Below are positions 30,693-39,436 of a DNA stretch of 64,000 nt, one piece after another. The DNA is from Pseudomonadota bacterium (GTDB taxonomy: Bacteria > Pseudomonadota > Gammaproteobacteria > Burkholderiales > Burkholderiaceae_C), in NCBI GenBank assembly GCA_018241325.1, contig JAFEEB010000004.1, positions 66,503 through 130,502 of the forward strand, given 5' to 3'. Made by a program: the position numbers and the translations under genes. The number at the start of each line of letters is the position of its first letter. Position 1 is the first letter of the stretch. Below the pieces are notes generated by a model that saw nothing but the letters and a program-made list of their open reading frames with translations, did no database searches and was not told the DNA's origin.

Positions 30693-31857
30693 CCCAACCC
30701 AGCGCCTGCACCCCCAGCAGCAAGGCCACCGTCCCGGGCCAGCCGCCGCGCGCATACGCAAAGCCGCCCACCCAGGCGCCGCCAAAGCCGCCCAGGTAGT
30801 AGGCCGTGTAATACAGCCCGCTGGCCAGCGAACGCCCCTGCGTGATGCGATAGGCCAGAAAACTCAGCGTGGCCGACTGCGTGATGAAGGTGCCGCACGA
30901 AGCCAGCGCCAGTGCCACCACCACGCCGCCCGCCGTCGGCAGCAGCGTCAGCCCCACGCCCAGCACCGACAGCCCCACCGACAGCAAGATGGTGCGCCGC
31001 GCGCCCAGGCGTGGAATCAGGCGCCCGGCGAGCGGCGTGACCACCACGCCGATCAGATACACCGCAAACACGTTGGCCAGTGCCGCCGGGCCGAAGTGAT
31101 AAGGCGCCCCCGCCAGATGAAAGTTGACGTAGGTGAACATGCCCACCTGCACGAACAGCACCGTCAAGCCCAGTGCGCACGCCGCCTGCAGACCCGGATG
31201 GCGCAGCAGCTCGCCCAAGGTGCGCAGCGCGCCGCCCAGGCGCAGGTTGGGCACGAAATGGCGCGAGGCCGGCAGCACCCGCCCGACCAGCACGGCGCCC
31301 GCCAGGTTCAGCCCGCCCAGCACGCCGAAAGCCGCGCGCCAGCTCATCCACTCGGTCAGGTGGCCCAGCACGAAGCGCCCCAGAAACCCGCCCAGCACGT
31401 TGCCGGCCACATACACCGCCATCACCCGCGCCATGGCCGCGCCGCGAAACTCCTCGCCGATGTAGGCGATGGTGACCACCGTCACCCCCGGCACCGCCAG
31501 GCCTTGCAAAAAGCGCAGCACCGTCAGGCCATGCACCGACTCGACCTGGATCATCGCCATCGTCGGCAGCGCCAATGCGCACACCGAGGCGACCACCATC
31601 GCCTTGCGCCCCAGCGCATCGGAGGCCATGCCCATCAGCGGCGACACCAGCGCCACCGCCAGCACCGTGGCGCCCACGGCACTGCCGATCTGCACCACGG
31701 TGGCGTTCAGGTCGCGTTGCAGCTCAGGCAAAATCGACTGCACCGAATACACCTGCAAAAACGCAAACACGCCCACCAGCGCCATCGTCAACAGCAGCAG
31801 CGGACCGGGGCGGTCGTTCCAGTCGGGCAGGGCTACGGGATTTGGTGATGCAGACAT
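30640..31857 (-). CDS. MFS transporter (YnfM/arabinose-efflux-like)
   Basis: 405 aa from the ATG at 31857. About twelve hydrophobic segments. MFS motif A after TM2 is GMASDALGRKAMV, and RFLQGLAVPGVTVVTIAYIGEEF in TM4-5 follows the drug/proton antiporter pattern. Exporter of unknown substrate. It is divergent from mutS with an 87-base gap. Its last codons lie in the right-hand junction repeat. A long in-frame extension upstream would run antisense through mutS and is rejected. Confidence 0.85.
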   Translation of the reverse strand: MSASPNPVALPDWNDRPGPLLLLTMALVGVFAFLQVYSVQSILPELQRDLNATVVQIGSAVGATVLAVALVSPLMGMASDALGRKAMVVASVCALALPTMAMIQVESVHGLTVLRFLQGLAVPGVTVVTIAYIGEEFRGAAMARVMAVYVAGNVLGGFLGRFVLGHLTEWMSWRAAFGVLGGLNLAGAVLVGRVLPASRHFVPNLRLGGALRTLGELLRHPGLQAACALGLTVLFVQVGMFTYVNFHLAGAPYHFGPAALANVFAVYLIGVVVTPLAGRLIPRLGARRTILLSVGLSVLGVGLTLLPTAGGVVVALALASCGTFITQSATLSFLAYRITQGRSLASGLYYTAYYLGGFGGAWVGGFAYARGGWPGTVALLLGVQALGWAIAWRFMPPPRVPPVVG

Positions 31858-31944
31858 GGGCGCGACGCAGACTGCGGGCACGGCCGCCGCGTCCACGCAA
31901 TGACAAACGCCAAGTCTATGCGGACACCGGCCTGAACACATTCC

Positions 31945-34779
31945 ATGACCGAAACCGATTTCTCCGCCCACACCCCCATGATGGCGCAATACCTGCGCCT
32001 GAAAGCCGACTTCCCCGACACCCTGCTGTTCTACCGCATGGGTGACTTCTACGAGATGTTCTATCAGGACGCCGAGCGCGCCGCGGCCCTGCTGGACATC
32101 ACGCTCACCACGCGCGGGCAGTCGGCCGGCCAGCCGATCGCGATGGCGGGCGTGCCGTTTCACTCGGTTGACGGCTACTTGGCGCGCCTGATCAGGCTGG
32201 GCGAGTCGGTGGCGATCTGCGAGCAGGTGGGCGACGTGGCCACCAGCAAGGGCCCGGTGGAGCGCAAGGTGGTGCGCGTGGTCACCCCCGGCACGCTGAC
32301 CGACAGCGAACTGATGAGCGACAAGAGCGAGTCGCTGCTGCTGGCCGTGCACCCCGGCGCGCGGGGCCGCGTGGGCCTGGCCTGGCTGGCCGTGACGCAG
32401 GGCCGGGTGCAGCTGGCCGAGTGCGCCGCCGATGCGCTGCCGGCATGGATCGACCGCATTGCGCCCAGCGAGCTGCTGCTGCCGCAGGACGCCCCGCCCG
32501 CCTTCGAGCAGCGCCTGGGCAACGCACGCGCCGCCCTCACCCACCGCCCCACCTTCCAGTTCGACGCCGCGCTGGGTCGGCGCAAACTGCTGGAGCAGTT
32601 GCAGACCGCCAGCCTCACCGCCTGGAGCGCCGACGACCTGCGCGAGGCCCACGCCGCCGCCGCCGCGCTGCTGACCTACGCCGAGCACACGCAGGGCCGC
32701 GCCCTCACCCACGTGCGCGCGCTGGCGGTCGAGCGCCCGGGCGAGCTGATCGAGCTGCCCGCCACCACGCGCCGCAACCTGGAGCTGGTACAGACCCTGC
32801 GCGGCGAGGACGCGCCCACGCTGTTTTCGCTGCTCGACACCTGCATGACGGGCATGGGCAGCCGCCTGCTGAAAAGCTGGCTGCTGGCGCCGCAACGCGC
32901 GCGCGACGCTGCCAGCGCGCGCCTGCTGGCCATCGGCGCGCTGCGCGAAGGCGGCCGGTGGCAGCGCCTGCGCGCCACGCTCAAGGGCACCAGCGACGTC
33001 GAGCGCATCACGGCCCGCCTGGCGCTCAGCCAAGTGCGCCCGCGCGAGCTGGTGGCGCTGCGCAGTGCACTACAAAAACAAGAGCTACTTGCGCTTGTCC
33101 AGCAAGCGCCAGAGGCATTTTTTACTTCTGATCCTGATCGCGCGCCCGCCCCTCACCCCTCCCTCTCCCCAGAGGGGCGAGGGCGATCGGCCGCGCCCGT
33201 TTTACCCCCTCTCCCCCTGGGAGAGGGTGGGGGTGAGGGCGCACCCCTTGCCTCGCAGCACGGCGAGCGCCCTGCCCTGTTGGCACAAATCGCCAAAGAC
33301 TTGCATCCGCCGGCCGAAGCCCTCGACCTGCTGCAAGCCGCCCTGCAAGACGAGCCCGCCGCGCTGATCCGCGAGGGCGGCGTGATCGCCCCCGGCCTGG
33401 ACGAAGAACTGGACGAGCTGCGCGCCATCCAGGACAACTGCGACGCCTTTTTGCTGGAGCTGGAAGCGCGTGAGCGCACGCGCACCGGCATCGCCAACCT
33501 GCGCGTGCAGTTCAACAAGGTGCACGGCTTCTACATCGAAGTCACGCAAGGCCAGGCCGCCAAGGTGCCCGACGACTACCGCCGCCGTCAGACACTCAAG
33601 AATGCCGAGCGCTTCATCACGCCCGAGCTCAAGGCGTTTGAAGACAAGGCCCTGTCGGCGCAGGAGCGCGCACTGGCGCGCGAGAAGTGGCTGTACGAGC
33701 GCTTGCTGACCCAGTTGCAGCCGCACGTGCCACAGCTCACGCGCTTTGCCAACGCCATCGCCACGCTCGATGCGCTGTGCGCGCTGGCCGAGCGATCGCT
33801 GACCTTGAACTGGTGCGCCCCCGAATTCGTGCGCGAGCCCTGCATCGAGATTCGCGCCGGCCGCCACCCCGTCGTCGAGGCGCGCCTGGCCGAGACCAGC
33901 GGCACGCCCTTCATCCCCAACGACACGCTGCTGGGCCCCAAGGCGCGCATGCAGGTCATCACCGGCCCCAACATGGGCGGCAAGAGCACCTACATGCGCC
34001 AGGTGGCGCTGATCGCGCTGCTGGCCAGCATCGGCTCTCATGTCCCCGCGCAAAGCTGCCGCCTGGGGCCGCTGGACGCCATCCACACCCGCATCGGCGC
34101 CGCCGACGACCTGGCCAACGCCCAGTCCACCTTCATGCTGGAGATGACCGAGGCCGCACAAATCCTGCACGCCGTCGCGCGCCAGGAAGCGCCGGGCCGC
34201 CCCAAGCTTGCTGACTCCCCTCGGGGGACGAGCGAGGCGCAGCCTCGATCCAGGGGCGAATATTCTCTGGTGCTGATGGACGAAATCGGCCGCGGCACCT
34301 CCACCTTCGACGGCCTGGCGCTGGCGTCGGGCATCGCCGCGCACCTGCACGACAAGGCGGGGGCCTTCACCTTGTTTGCCACCCATTACTTCGAGCTGAC
34401 CGAGTTTCCGGCCACCCACCACGCCGCCGTCAACATGCACGTGACCGCGGCCGAAAGCGGGCATGACATCGTCTTTCTGCACGAGCTGCAACCGGGGCCC
34501 GCCAGCCGCAGCTACGGCATCCAGGTCGCACGCCTGGCCGGTGTGCCCGCCGCCGTCGTCAACCACGCGCGCCATGCGCTGGCGCAACTGGAGCAAGGCG
34601 CCGCTGCCCATCAAGCGCAGGTCGATCTGTTCGCGCCGCCGCCGGCGACCGCCGCACCCGAACCCAGCGCCGTGGAAGCGGCGTTGGACGCCATCGACCC
34701 CGACGCCCTCAGCCCGCGCGAGGCGCTGGAGGCGCTGTATAGCCTCAAGGCCAAACTGAACAAGCGCGTGGATTCTTGA
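31945..34779 (+). CDS. mutS: DNA mismatch repair protein MutS with repeat-derived insertions
   Basis: 944 aa, about 80-90 longer than usual. Mismatch-binding domain with [11 protein letters not shown] (residues about 30-40), connector, lever/clamp ([16 protein letters not shown]), and ATPase with Walker [10 protein letters not shown] (674-682), Walker [14 protein letters not shown] and ATHYFELTE. Two in-frame insertions explain the extra length: residues about 376-447 in the lever region (palindromic repeat DNA) and about 749-772 immediately before Walker B. The frame is open throughout, so the protein is probably made, but the second insertion sits within the ATPase fold and could weaken repair. 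Functional status is uncertain. Confidence 0.9.
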   Translation: MTETDFSAHTPMMAQYLRLKADFPDTLLFYRMGDFYEMFYQDAERAAALLDITLTTRGQSAGQPIAMAGVPFHSVDGYLARLIRLGESVAICEQVGDVATSKGPVERKVVRVVTPGTLTDSELMSDKSESLLLAVHPGARGRVGLAWLAVTQGRVQLAECAADALPAWIDRIAPSELLLPQDAPPAFEQRLGNARAALTHRPTFQFDAALGRRKLLEQLQTASLTAWSADDLREAHAAAAALLTYAEHTQGRALTHVRALAVERPGELIELPATTRRNLELVQTLRGEDAPTLFSLLDTCMTGMGSRLLKSWLLAPQRARDAASARLLAIGALREGGRWQRLRATLKGTSDVERITARLALSQVRPRELVALRSALQKQELLALVQQAPEAFFTSDPDRAPAPHPSLSPEGRGRSAAPVLPPLPLGEGGGEGAPLASQHGERPALLAQIAKDLHPPAEALDLLQAALQDEPAALIREGGVIAPGLDEELDELRAIQDNCDAFLLELEARERTRTGIANLRVQFNKVHGFYIEVTQGQAAKVPDDYRRRQTLKNAERFITPELKAFEDKALSAQERALAREKWLYERLLTQLQPHVPQLTRFANAIATLDALCALAERSLTLNWCAPEFVREPCIEIRAGRHPVVEARLAETSGTPFIPNDTLLGPKARMQVITGPNMGGKSTYMRQVALIALLASIGSHVPAQSCRLGPLDAIHTRIGAADDLANAQSTFMLEMTEAAQILHAVARQEAPGRPKLADSPRGTSEAQPRSRGEYSLVLMDEIGRGTSTFDGLALASGIAAHLHDKAGAFTLFATHYFELTEFPATHHAAVNMHVTAAESGHDIVFLHELQPGPASRSYGIQVARLAGVPAAVVNHARHALAQLEQGAAAHQAQVDLFAPPPATAAPEPSAVEAALDAIDPDALSPREALEALYSLKAKLNKRVDS
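33070..33285 (+). repeat. two repeat families inside mutS (lever region)
   Basis: 33070-33130 matches a repeat also seen in cobS (38644-38690) and in two intergenic gaps, with the core AGCTACTTGCGCTTG. 33148-33243 is a second, palindromic family: CTCACCCCTCCCTCTCCCC near the left end mirrors GGGAGAGGGTGGGGGTGAGG near the right end, the same pattern as inside cobQ. Both stay in the mutS reading frame. Confidence 0.75.
34190..34258 (+). repeat. palindromic insertion before the MutS Walker B motif
   Basis: Contains GACTCCCCTCGGGGGACGAG and GAGGCGCAGCCTCG, both self-complementary, and encodes about 24 residues ([17 protein letters not shown] and flanks) absent from MutS of other bacteria, where the ILHNAT-type helix runs straight into SLVLMDE. 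A similar CCCCCCGAGGGGG unit lies in the first cobQ insertion. Confidence 0.7.
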
Positions 34780-34811
34780 CGTCCTCGAATTCATGCCGCA
34801 TGATGGCAGCA

Positions 34812-34822
34812 TCGATAATCGA
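34812..34822. promoter_or_regulatory. palindrome upstream of the CcdB-like module
   Basis: TCGAT-A-ATCGA is a perfect inverted repeat 11 bases before the antitoxin start. It includes GATAAT, a plausible -10 box, and is followed by GAGGAA as ribosome-binding site. An autoregulatory operator is the natural reading but is inferred. Confidence 0.4.
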
Positions 34823-34833
34823 GGAACCCGACC

Positions 34834-35130
34834 ATGCTCAAGGAAGTCGGCGCCAGCGGCCAAATTTCGCTGGGCAAGAAATTTGCCGGCCAGTTGTTCG
34901 ACCTGCAAACGCAGGCCGACGGCAGCATCGTGCTGCAGCCAGTCAAGGTGGTGCCCGTCACGCACACCGTTCAAGAGCCACGCGCCCCGTACGCGGCCGC
35001 ATCGCCTCAAAGCGACGTCGCCGCTTGGGCCGAAGCGCATGCCCAGCAAATTGCCGAGTACAACGCTTGGGCTGCCGAGCGCGAACCGTACTCTCAGCGT
35101 GTGCGGCGCTGGCGCAGCGAAGGCGGCTGA
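34834..35130 (+). CDS. putative antitoxin of a CcdB-like pair
   Basis: 98 aa. The first half (MLKEVGASGQISLGKKFAGQ, then DGSIVLQPVKVVP) resembles a SpoVT-AbrB/MazE-type swapped-hairpin DNA-binding fold; the C-terminal half (AAWAEAHAQQIAEYNAWAAE) is helical and acidic as in toxin-binding tails. The CcdB-like toxin starts in its stop (TGATG). It does not look like classical CcdA, which has a ribbon-helix-helix domain. The call depends on gene order and small size. Confidence 0.55.
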   Translation: MLKEVGASGQISLGKKFAGQLFDLQTQADGSIVLQPVKVVPVTHTVQEPRAPYAAASPQSDVAAWAEAHAQQIAEYNAWAAEREPYSQRVRRWRSEGG

Positions 35131-35444
35131 TGGCGCGCTTTGACATTCACCCCAACCCCATCAAGGCCGATCGCGCCGACTTCCCTTACGTCCTTCAGAT
35201 TCAGAGCGATTTTCTGTCTGGTTTTGCCGAGCGCGTGTGCGTGCCGCTGGCGCGTCCCGGGGCGTTTCCCGGCATGACCGAACGGTTCAACCCTGTTATC
35301 CGGGTGGGTCATGAGGCCGCTCACCTGCATCCGTTGGGTATCGCCGTTTTCCTGCATGCCGAACTGCGTGAGCCCTGTGCCACAGCCAAACCCCAAATGC
35401 TGGACATCGAGACTGCTCTGGACATGTTGTTGCGTGGTTACTGA
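35130..35444 (+). CDS. CcdB-family toxin
   Basis: 104 aa. MARFDIHPNP, FPYVLQIQSDFLSGFAERVCVPL and the C-terminal LRGY region correspond to the CcdB/MazF-like beta-barrel toxins; classical CcdB has the same RFD..PN opening and the V.PL strand, poisons DNA gyrase, and ends with a hydrophobic residue followed by a short tail. The end here, DMLLRGY, differs from the WGI end of F-plasmid CcdB, so gyrase targeting is uncertain. It overlaps the antitoxin by one base. Confidence 0.75.
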   Translation: MARFDIHPNPIKADRADFPYVLQIQSDFLSGFAERVCVPLARPGAFPGMTERFNPVIRVGHEAAHLHPLGIAVFLHAELREPCATAKPQMLDIETALDMLLRGY

Positions 35445-35479
35445 TCGGGGGCATCGCGGCTCGCGCCGATACCGTCAGG

Positions 35480-36919
35480 CTACGCCTCCCCCACCCGCCG
35501 CACCGTCACCTTCTTGCCCTTGATGCGCCCCGCGTTCAGCCGCTGCAGTGCCTGCGCCCCAATGTCGCGCGCCACGGCCACGTAGGTGGCCCACTCCATC
35601 ACTTGAATCTTGCCGACCTGCTCGCGCGTGAAGCCGGCCTCGCCGGTCAGCGCGCCCAGCACGTCGCCGGCGCGGATTTTTTCCTTGCGCCCGCCCACGA
35701 TCTGCAGCGTGGTCATGGGGGCGCGCAGCGGGGCCGCCTCAGCCGGCGTGAGCGTGTCCACGCCCTGCCATTGCGAGGTTTGCCCGGTGAACTGCTCGAT
35801 GCGCCCGATGCGGCCCATGTCCTCCATCGTCGCCAGGCCCAGCGCCAGGCCGCCCTCGCCCGCGCGGCCGGTGCGGCCGATGCGGTGCACGTGCACCTCG
35901 GCATCGGGCGTGATGTCCACGTTGATCACGGCGGCCAGCTGCGTGATGTCCAGCCCGCGCGCGGCCACGTCGGTGGCCACCAGCACCGAGCAGCTGCGGT
36001 TGGCAAACTGCACCAGCACCTGATCGCGCTCGCGCTGCTCCAGCTCGCCGTGCAGGGCCAGCGCGTCAAAGCCCTGGTCTTGCAGCAGCTTCACCAGGTC
36101 GCGGCACTGCTGGCGCGTGTTGCAAAAGGCCAGCGTGCTGTCGGGCCTGAAGTGATTGAGCAGTTTGGCCACGGTCGGCAGGCGCTCGGCCGGCTTCACC
36201 TCGAAGAACAGCTCGCGGATGTGCGCGCTGGCGTGCCGCACATCGACCTTGACGGTCTGCGGATCGCGCATGAACTGCCTGGCCAGCCGGGCGATGTCGT
36301 CGGGGTAGGTGGCGGAAAACAGCAGGGTCTGCCGCTCCTTGGGGCATTGGCGCATGACCTTGACCATGTCGTCGTGAAAGCCCATGTCCAGCATGCGGTC
36401 GGCCTCGTCGAGCACCAGGGTGCTCACGGCATCCAGGTTCAGGGTTTCGCGAAACAGGTGGTCGAGCACGCGCCCCGGCGTGCCGATGGCGATGTGCGCG
36501 CCGTGCTCCAGGCTGGCCGCCTGGCCGCGCAGCGGCACGCCGCCGCACAGGGTGACGACCTTGATGTTGTCCTCGGCGCGCGCCAGGCGCCGCACTTCGG
36601 CCGCCACCTGGTCGGCCAGCTCGCGCGTGGGGCACAGCACCAGCGCCTGCACGGCAAAGCGCCGCGCATTCAGCCGGTCCAGCAGCGTCAGCGCAAAGGC
36701 GGCGGTCTTTCCGCTGCCGGTCTTGGCCTGGGCGATCAGGTCCTTGCCTTGCAGGGCCAGGGGCAGGCTGGCGGCCTGGATCGGGGTCATCTCCAGGTAG
36801 CCCAGCTGCTGCAGGTTGGCCTGCATGGCGGGCGCCAGGGGCAGCGCGGAAAACGGGGCGCCGCCGCTGTCCGCAGGCGGAGAAGACGGCGTGAGCGCCT
36901 TGGGTAAGGTCTTGGTCAT
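35480..36919 (-). CDS. dbpA: ATP-dependent RNA helicase DbpA
   Basis: 479 aa. DEAD-box helicase with Q-motif region, AKTGSGKTAAF (motif I), PTRELADQ (Ia), VLDEADRMLDMGF (II, DEAD), LFSATYP (III) and HRIGRTGRAGEGG (VI). The C-terminal 75 residues (RAGDVLGALTGEAGF, IGKIQVMEWATYVAVA-like, KGKKVTVRRVGEA) are the DbpA RNA-recognition domain that binds hairpin 92 of 23S rRNA. A role in 50S subunit assembly is therefore well supported. Divergent from the hydrolase gene at 36978. Confidence 0.92.
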   Translation of the reverse strand: MTKTLPKALTPSSPPADSGGAPFSALPLAPAMQANLQQLGYLEMTPIQAASLPLALQGKDLIAQAKTGSGKTAAFALTLLDRLNARRFAVQALVLCPTRELADQVAAEVRRLARAEDNIKVVTLCGGVPLRGQAASLEHGAHIAIGTPGRVLDHLFRETLNLDAVSTLVLDEADRMLDMGFHDDMVKVMRQCPKERQTLLFSATYPDDIARLARQFMRDPQTVKVDVRHASAHIRELFFEVKPAERLPTVAKLLNHFRPDSTLAFCNTRQQCRDLVKLLQDQGFDALALHGELEQRERDQVLVQFANRSCSVLVATDVAARGLDITQLAAVINVDITPDAEVHVHRIGRTGRAGEGGLALGLATMEDMGRIGRIEQFTGQTSQWQGVDTLTPAEAAPLRAPMTTLQIVGGRKEKIRAGDVLGALTGEAGFTREQVGKIQVMEWATYVAVARDIGAQALQRLNAGRIKGKKVTVRRVGEA

Positions 36920-36977
36920 GGGTGATTATCGGGACTGCGGGCTCTACACTTCAAAGTTGCCTTTCTCCTCTGTCCCC

Positions 36978-37787
36978 ATGACCTCCATCGTCTTCTCCCA
37001 CGGCAACAGCTTTCCGGCCAGCACCTACGGCGTGATGCTGGGCAGCCTGCGCACACGCGGCTACCCCGTGGCCGCCATCGAGAAATTCGGCCACGACCCG
37101 CAATACCCGGTGACCGACAACTGGCCGCACCTGGTGCAGCAGCTGGCCGACTTTGCCGCGCAGCAAAAGGCCGCGGACAAGGGGCAGGCCCCCATTCTGG
37201 TGGGCCATTCGCTGGGCGGCATCCTCAGCCTGATGTGCGCCGCGCGCCACCCCGAGCTGGCGCGCGCGGTGGTCATGCTCGACTCGCCCGTGCTGGGCGG
37301 CTGGCGCGCCGGCGCGGTGCGCGTGGTCAAGCGCACGGCGCTGATGCAGCGCTTGTCGCCCGCGCAAACCAGCCGCCGCCGGCGCGACCGGTGGGACGAC
37401 CGCGAGGCCGTCTATCAGCACTTTGCCGGCAAGAAGCTGTTTGCCCGCTGGGACCCGCCGGTGCTGCGCGACTATGTCGATCACGGCACGGTGGATGCCG
37501 AGGGCACCTGGCGCCTGGCGTTCGAGCGCGAGATCGAGTCGCGCATCTACGAGACCCTGCCGCACAACCTCGACGGCCTGCTGCGCCGCCACCCGCTGAA
37601 GTGCCCGCTGGCCTTCGTCGGCGGCCTGCAGTCGGCAGAGATGAAGCAGGTGGGCGGCATCGACGGCACCGCGCGCCTGGCCAAGGGGCGCGTGATGATG
37701 CTGGAGGGCACGCACCTGTTCCCGATGGAAAAGCCCCTGGCCGCGGCCGCCGCGATCGAGGCCAGCGTGCGCGGCATGGGGTTTTGA
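36978..37787 (+). CDS. alpha/beta hydrolase
   Basis: 269 aa from the ATG at 36978. IVFSHGNSFPASTY gives the oxyanion-hole HGN, LVGHSLGG the nucleophile serine (about residue 79), and GTHLFPMEKP the catalytic histidine near the C-terminus. This is a complete esterase/lipase-like hydrolase of unknown substrate. It converges on cobC, with a palindromic element filling the 165 bases between the two stops. Confidence 0.8.
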   Translation: MTSIVFSHGNSFPASTYGVMLGSLRTRGYPVAAIEKFGHDPQYPVTDNWPHLVQQLADFAAQQKAADKGQAPILVGHSLGGILSLMCAARHPELARAVVMLDSPVLGGWRAGAVRVVKRTALMQRLSPAQTSRRRRDRWDDREAVYQHFAGKKLFARWDPPVLRDYVDHGTVDAEGTWRLAFEREIESRIYETLPHNLDGLLRRHPLKCPLAFVGGLQSAEMKQVGGIDGTARLAKGRVMMLEGTHLFPMEKPLAAAAAIEASVRGMGF

Positions 37788-37792
37788 GGCTC

Positions 37793-37953
37793 AGAGGCTG
37801 TGAATGGATTCGGCGCGCCCGAAAGGGCTGCCAAAACGTTCCTGATCGAGGCGCAAAACGCAGCCGTAGCTCGGGCTACGGCGAGTATTTGCAACGCCGA
37901 GCAGGGGCGTTTTGGCAGTCAAGGCGGGCGTGAGGAATTTTTTCACAGGCTCT
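37793..37953. repeat. MITE-like palindromic element between hydrolase and cobC
   Basis: About 161 bases with terminal inverted repeats: AGAGGCTGTGAATGGATTC at the left against AGAGCCTGTGAAAAAATTC (complement) at the right, 16 of 19 positions matching. Inner arms GCTGCCAAAACG and CGTTTTGGCAG and a central GCCGTAG/CTACGGC hairpin give a nested structure. It ends at the cobC stop codon. It could also terminate both converging transcripts. Confidence 0.75.
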
Positions 37954-38498
37954 CAACGCTCGATCACCCAGGCCGTGCCAAAGGCCAGGGGCTCGGCCGG
38001 CCAGTCGCGGGCCGCGGTGGGCAGCCGCACGCCGCGCTCCAGCAGGCGCACCGCGCGCACCACACCGGCGTGGGTGATCCACACGGCGTCACGCTGGCGC
38101 CGCTGCCAGCCGTCCCAGGCAGCCGCCACGCGGGCCATCAGATCGGCCACGCATTCGCCGCCGCCGGGGCGGGTGTGGGCGAAGTCGGCCAGCCACGCGT
38201 CGAACTCGGCACGCGGAATGGCCGACCAGGGCCGGCCTTCCCAGGCACCAAAGTTCATCTCGCGCAGGCCCGCGTCGGGCTTCAAGGCCAAATCGGGCCG
38301 CAGCGCCCGCAACTCGTGCGCGAGCAGCTCGCATCTTTGTAGCGTCGATACGCGCAGCGTGGCGCCGTGGGGCAACTCGCGCGCCAGCCGGGCCGCAGCG
38401 CGGCGGGTGGCATCCATCCGCGCGGGCACGTCGCTCTGGCCATAGCAAATGCCGGCGGGCAAGTCCACCTCGGCATGGCGCACCAGCCACAGCTTCAT
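37953..38498 (-). CDS. cobC: alpha-ribazole-5'-phosphate phosphatase
   Basis: 181 aa from the ATG at 38498. Histidine-phosphatase family: LVRHAEVDLPAGICYGQSD contains the R-H-x catalytic motif and the GxCYGxxD block typical of CobC; FGAWEGRPW and THAGVVRA supply the remaining conserved residues. It removes the phosphate in the last steps of nucleotide-loop assembly of cobalamin. It overlaps the cobS stop by 4 bases (ATGA), so the two are coupled. Confidence 0.87.
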   Translation of the reverse strand: MKLWLVRHAEVDLPAGICYGQSDVPARMDATRRAAARLARELPHGATLRVSTLQRCELLAHELRALRPDLALKPDAGLREMNFGAWEGRPWSAIPRAEFDAWLADFAHTRPGGGECVADLMARVAAAWDGWQRRQRDAVWITHAGVVRAVRLLERGVRLPTAARDWPAEPLAFGTAWVIER

Positions 38499-39280
38499 GG
38501 CAGTCGCGCCGCCAGGCCCAGGTACAGGGCCAGCTCGCACACCTGTTGCGTGGCGCCCAGCGTGTCGCCGGTAAAGCCCTGCAGGCGCCCGCGCAACAGG
38601 CGCAGCATGGCCCCCAGCGCCAAGCCCCACAGCAGCAGAGAAACTACAAAACCAATAGCACCTTGCGATTGCCAGACAAGCGCCAGCGCCGGGATGGACC
38701 ACAATGCCGCAGTCCGGGCGCTGCGGCCCGAGAGCGATTCGGCCAGCGGTTTGGACTTGGCCTGCCCCGCATCGCTGACGTAGGGCAGCGCGCGCATCAC
38801 CACCAGGGGCGCCGCGCGCGACAGCACGTGGGCCGCCAGCAGCGCCGCCGCGGCCGCCGCTGCGCCGCGCTGCGCGATCAGGGCCAGCAGCGCCAGTTTG
38901 AGCCCCAGGGCCAGCAGCAGGGCCACCGTGCCGTAGCTGCCGATGCGCGAGTCCTTCATGATCTCCAGCGCGCGCTCGCGGCTGACCTGGCCACCCAGCG
39001 CATCGGCGGTGTCCGCCAGGCCGTCCTCATGAAAAGCGCCCGTCAGCCAGGCCGTGGCCACCGTGCAGAGCACCGCCGCCACCGCCGCGCCCCACAGCGG
39101 CAGCGCAGCGCACAGTGCGGCCGCGCCCACCGCACCCACCACCCAGCCCACGCCCGGCAAGTGCCCAGCGCTCGCGTTCAGCATCGCGGGGCTGTAGCCC
39201 ACCCACGCCGCCAGCCGACCGGTGACGGGAATGCGGGTAAAAAACTGAAGAGCAAGCAGAAAGTGGCGCAACGCGTTCAT
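38495..39280 (-). CDS. cobS: adenosylcobinamide-GDP ribazoletransferase (cobalamin synthase)
   Basis: 261 aa from the ATG at 39280. Hydrophobic inner membrane protein with FLLALQFFTRIPV, LTGAFHEDGLADTADALGG (metal-binding D/E cluster) and KDSRIGSYGTVAL, all CobS signatures. It joins alpha-ribazole (phosphate) to adenosylcobinamide-GDP. A copy of the dispersed AGC-CTTGCG repeat lies within it at 38644-38690, read on the opposite strand. No cobalamin riboswitch was recognised in the 156 bases upstream. Confidence 0.92.
   Translation of the reverse strand: MNALRHFLLALQFFTRIPVTGRLAAWVGYSPAMLNASAGHLPGVGWVVGAVGAAALCAALPLWGAAVAAVLCTVATAWLTGAFHEDGLADTADALGGQVSRERALEIMKDSRIGSYGTVALLLALGLKLALLALIAQRGAAAAAAALLAAHVLSRAAPLVVMRALPYVSDAGQAKSKPLAESLSGRSARTAALWSIPALALVWQSQGAIGFVVSLLLWGLALGAMLRLLRGRLQGFTGDTLGATQQVCELALYLGLAARLP
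38644..38690 (+). repeat. dispersed repeat copy inside cobS
   Basis: Starts CTACAAAACCAATAGC and ends AAGCGCCAG; about 34 of 43 bases match the copy at 33070 in mutS, though the two genes are unrelated and read it on opposite strands. That makes shared ancestry of the DNA more likely than protein constraint. Confidence 0.6.
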
Positions 39281-39436
39281 CGAACAAACCAGCCTGGGCG
39301 GCATTTCACACGCCGCCATGGGCGCGGGATCGGCCGGGCCCTGCGGATTGTAGGCATCGGGCCAATCCGCCGCGGCCCTGTGCACAATGCAGCGAAGGCC
39401 TCTGCGCACGCCCACCACCCCAACCTCCATCACGCC

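Noticed and set aside
39281-39436. Cobalamin riboswitch upstream of cobS
   Set aside because: The conserved GCCACTG-type B12 box and surrounding pattern were not found on the minus strand; upstream of cobT and cbiB there is also no convincing match.
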